This document shows positions 31,526 to 33,169 of a DNA stretch of 33,169 nt, piece by piece. A program made the translations under genes and the position numbers. Every line of letters starts with the position of its first letter. Within the stretch, counting starts at the first letter, position 1. The stretch is from Minisyncoccota bacterium (GTDB lineage: Bacteria; Patescibacteriota; Microgenomatia; Levybacterales; UBA12049): positions 1 to 33,169 of the forward strand of contig JANWIQ010000059.1 in the NCBI GenBank assembly GCA_025449795.1. The letters run 5' to 3'. The notes under the pieces are model-generated. The model was not told where the DNA came from, searched no databases, and saw nothing but the letters and a program-made list of their open reading frames with translations.

Positions 31526-32962
31526 TTATTTTAGCAGATCTTCTAACATTTGTCGTACGGTACCTGCTTTTGCTTTTCCCGCTACTTTCTTCATTACCTG
31601 TCCAACCAAAAACATGAGGGCATTTGTCTTGCCTGCTTTGTAATCCAGGACGGATTTTTCATTTTCCGAAAGTACTTCCTGTGCTATTTTTTCAAGGTCT
31701 ACAGAACTCATGGTATCTTCAACCTGTGTTGATTTAATTTGTTTAATTAATTCCGCAGGCAACATTTTCTCTATGTCAATTTTTTTATTGATAATCGTAT
31801 TTGCAATTTTTGTGGGGTCAATTGTCATCCCCGACTTGATCGGGGATCCATTATCCTGGATTCCCGCCTGCGCGGGAATGACAGTAGAACTTACTCGTAC
31901 TGCTTCCTCAAAATAGTCCGCTAATTCTTTTGTTCGTGTAAGAAGTTCTGCATTGTATAAAGAAAGATCATATTCTTTTATGAATCGGGATTTCTTTTCA
32001 TCCGGTAATTCCGGAAGCGTAGCCCTTAGTTCTGCAATAAATTTCTCATTCCACACAAAAGGTGGAATATCCGGTTCCGGAAAATAGCGGTAATCTGCTG
32101 CTTCTTCTTTGCTTCTCTGGGAAATGGTCATATGCTTGTCTTCATCCCATCCGCGGGTTTCCTGAGCAGGGATCTTTCCGCTTTCAAGGATTTCAGCTTG
32201 TCTTTTTACTTCATACTCAATTGCCTTTTCTACAAAAGAGAATGAGTTGATGTTTTTCACTTCCACTTTGTAGTTCGGTAGTTGGTCATTGGATATTGAA
32301 TATTTGATATTGGTAGTATTCGAACGAAGTGAGATATTCGGTTCTAAGCGCATTTCACCTTTTTCCATATCCGCGTTCGACACACCAAGATAACGGACAA
32401 TTTGCTGGAGCTTTTGGAGATATTCCTTTACTTCTTCAGCGCTCTCAAAATCAGGTTCTGTCACAATTTCTACCAGTGGTACGCCTGATCTATTAAAATC
32501 AATAAGGCTGACATGCTCACCATTTACAGTCTCATGCATGAGTTTCCCCGTATCCTCTTCCATATGCGCCCTGCGAATTCTAATTGTTTTTTCGTATTCA
32601 GTTTTTAATTTTTCATTTTTAACTTTTAATTTGAGCGATCCGTCGATCGCGAAGGGTTGGTCAAACTGGCTTATCTGATAGCCTTTTGCCAGGTCAGGAT
32701 AAAAATAATTTTTCCGATCAAATTTAGAGATAAGGGGAATAGTGCAGTTGAGCGCAAGGCCTATTTTTATACACGATTCAATAGCTTTTTTATTTGGGAC
32801 GGGAAGTGCACCGGGTAATCCAAGGCATACAGGGCAAGTATGGGTATTCGGCTTTTCACCAAACCAATTATTTGCACACCCGCAAAACATCTTGCTTTTT
32901 GTATTGAGCTCAACGTGTACTTCAAGACCAATTACTGGTGTATAGCTAGTGTTTGTTTTCAT
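31526..32962 (-). CDS. gatB: Asp/Glu-tRNA amidotransferase subunit B with repeat-derived insertions
   Basis: Subunit that binds and activates mischarged Glu-tRNA(Gln) or Asp-tRNA(Asn) for amidation with ammonia from GatA. 478 aa. N terminus VIGLEVHVELNTKSKMFCGC with a zinc site (Cys27, Cys29, Cys43, Cys46 in CxC...CPVC), NYFYPDLAKGYQISQFDQPF, RRAHMEEDTGKLMH, LIDFNRSGVPLVEIVTEPD, MRLEPNISLR, VEVKNINSFSFVEKAIEYE, ETRGWDEDKHMTISQRSKE and DYRYFPEPDIPP; then helical and YqeY-like tail domains. Three non-family stretches look repeat-coded: about residues 111-124, 214-231 and 358-383 (VIPAQAGIQDNGSPIKSGMT). They fall in loops or linkers, so function is probably kept. gatA lies upstream. Confidence 0.97.
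   Translation of the reverse strand: MKTNTSYTPVIGLEVHVELNTKSKMFCGCANNWFGEKPNTHTCPVCLGLPGALPVPNKKAIESCIKIGLALNCTIPLISKFDRKNYFYPDLAKGYQISQFDQPFAIDGSLKLKVKNEKLKTEYEKTIRIRRAHMEEDTGKLMHETVNGEHVSLIDFNRSGVPLVEIVTEPDFESAEEVKEYLQKLQQIVRYLGVSNADMEKGEMRLEPNISLRSNTTNIKYSISNDQLPNYKVEVKNINSFSFVEKAIEYEVKRQAEILESGKIPAQETRGWDEDKHMTISQRSKEEAADYRYFPEPDIPPFVWNEKFIAELRATLPELPDEKKSRFIKEYDLSLYNAELLTRTKELADYFEEAVRVSSTVIPAQAGIQDNGSPIKSGMTIDPTKIANTIINKKIDIEKMLPAELIKQIKSTQVEDTMSSVDLEKIAQEVLSENEKSVLDYKAGKTNALMFLVGQVMKKVAGKAKAGTVRQMLEDLLK
31824..31882 (-). repeat. GTCATTCCCGC-type double-hairpin repeat inside gatB
   Basis: Two palindromes in tandem: CCCCGA-CTTGA-TCGGGG (31829-31845) and TTCCCGC-CTGC-GCGGGAA (31861-31878), framed by GTCAT...ATGAC. 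On the coding strand it reads in frame as VIPAQAGIQDNGSPIKSGMT. It is far more GC-rich than the rest of gatB. A related half-copy is at 338-366. Confidence 0.85.
32282..32313 (-). repeat. Repeat-like AT-rich insertion in gatB (second)
   Basis: TTGGTCATTGGATATTGAAT and ATTTGATATTGG are simple near-repeat words of the kind found in the gaps. They code NIKYSISNDQLPNYK between two conserved GatB strands. Confidence 0.5.
32596..32634 (-). repeat. Repeat-like AT-rich insertion in gatB (third)
   Basis: TTTTTAATTTTTCATTTTTA words code KLKVKNEKLKTEYEK. The same words fill the gatA-gatB gap. The segment sits on a surface hairpin before the conserved RRAHMEED. Confidence 0.5.
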
Positions 32963-33060
32963 ATTTTAATTTTAAATTTTTAATTCTTAATTTTTAATCA
33001 ATTTTTAAATTCAAATTTTAATCATGTAGATTTGATTTCAAATTTTAAATTTCAAATTGT
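32963..33060. repeat. AT-rich repeat spacer between gatA and gatB
   Basis: Almost pure A/T words (TTTTAATTTTAAATTTTTAA and relatives), with an approximate inverted repeat around 33007-33055. The end of gatA, including its stop, lies inside the repeat, so the last residues (NLQFEI) are repeat-coded. Confidence 0.6.
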
Positions 33061-33169
33061 AAATTAGGCTTCTCCTTCCAAAATTCTGTTTCTTGTTCAT
33101 ATTGATAGGCCATGGCAAGAATTGTCTCTTCGCCAAATTGCGGGCCAATAATCTGCATGCCTATAGGAA
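33045..33169 (-). CDS. gatA: Asp/Glu-tRNA amidotransferase subunit A, C-terminal end only
   Basis: The minus strand at the window edge reads PIGMQIIGPQFGEETILAMA, YQYEQETEFWKEKP, NLQFEI, stop (33045-33047). This is the conserved C terminus of GatA (P-(V/I)-G-(L/M)-Q-I-I-G-P with GEE), the amidase that frees ammonia from glutamine. The rest of the gene lies beyond the window. Upstream of gatB on the same strand, so gatA-gatB is one transcription unit. Confidence 0.93.
   Translation of the reverse strand, partial: PIGMQIIGPQFGEETILAMAYQYEQETEFWKEKPNLQFEI

Overview
The window looks like a piece of a Patescibacteria (CPR) chromosome, probably of the Microgenomates type. I base this on the AT-rich sequence, the many multi-membrane-span sugar-transfer proteins, a reduced delta subunit in an otherwise canonical F1Fo operon, a tRNA gene with no encoded CCA, several start codons lying only about 8-14 bases after a -10-like box, and short palindromic repeats scattered between and inside genes. 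UGA is a normal stop here: it ends the genes at 2163, 8641 and atpB. A recoded UGA=Gly lineage (SR1/Gracilibacteria) is therefore unlikely. The lineage call is inference; no rRNA is present.

Bases 1-13258 form an envelope-polysaccharide or glycosylation locus. It holds two GT4 glycosyltransferases (the first cut by the window edge), two GT2 glycosyltransferases, a YfhO-like membrane protein, four large GT-C/ArnT-like membrane proteins (one on the opposite strand) and an O-antigen ligase (Wzy/WaaL type). Most are packed with overlaps of 4-28 bases. A tiny one-helix ORF bridges two of them at about 10.4 kb. Bases 13300-17172 are a mixed region: a membrane-anchored protein with Ig-like repeats, tRNA-Thr(CGU), a divergent HxlR-regulator/LUD-protein pair with inverted repeats over the shared promoter, a tRNA-dihydrouridine synthase, and a frameshifted alpha/beta hydrolase.

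Bases 17393-24209 (minus strand) are the complete ATP synthase operon in the order atpB-E-F-H-A-G-D-C. Every junction between its genes contains an inverted repeat, and atpC is interrupted by an in-frame UGA. Just upstream, on the plus strand, is a very divergent second DNA polymerase III alpha-like protein (889 aa). It keeps the three polymerase aspartates but has lost the PHP metal ligands. It sits between two unrecognised genes and next to the normal dnaE (1071 aa, minus). The window ends with gatB and the 3' end of gatA, two subunits of the amidotransferase that makes Gln-tRNA and/or Asn-tRNA.

Two observations stand out: the degenerate DnaE-like protein with its unknown neighbours, and the colonisation of coding sequence by dispersed palindromic repeats translated in frame. 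At least three repeat-like segments lie in gatB, one in the tRNA-dihydrouridine synthase, one or two in the first glycosyltransferase, and short ones in two membrane proteins.
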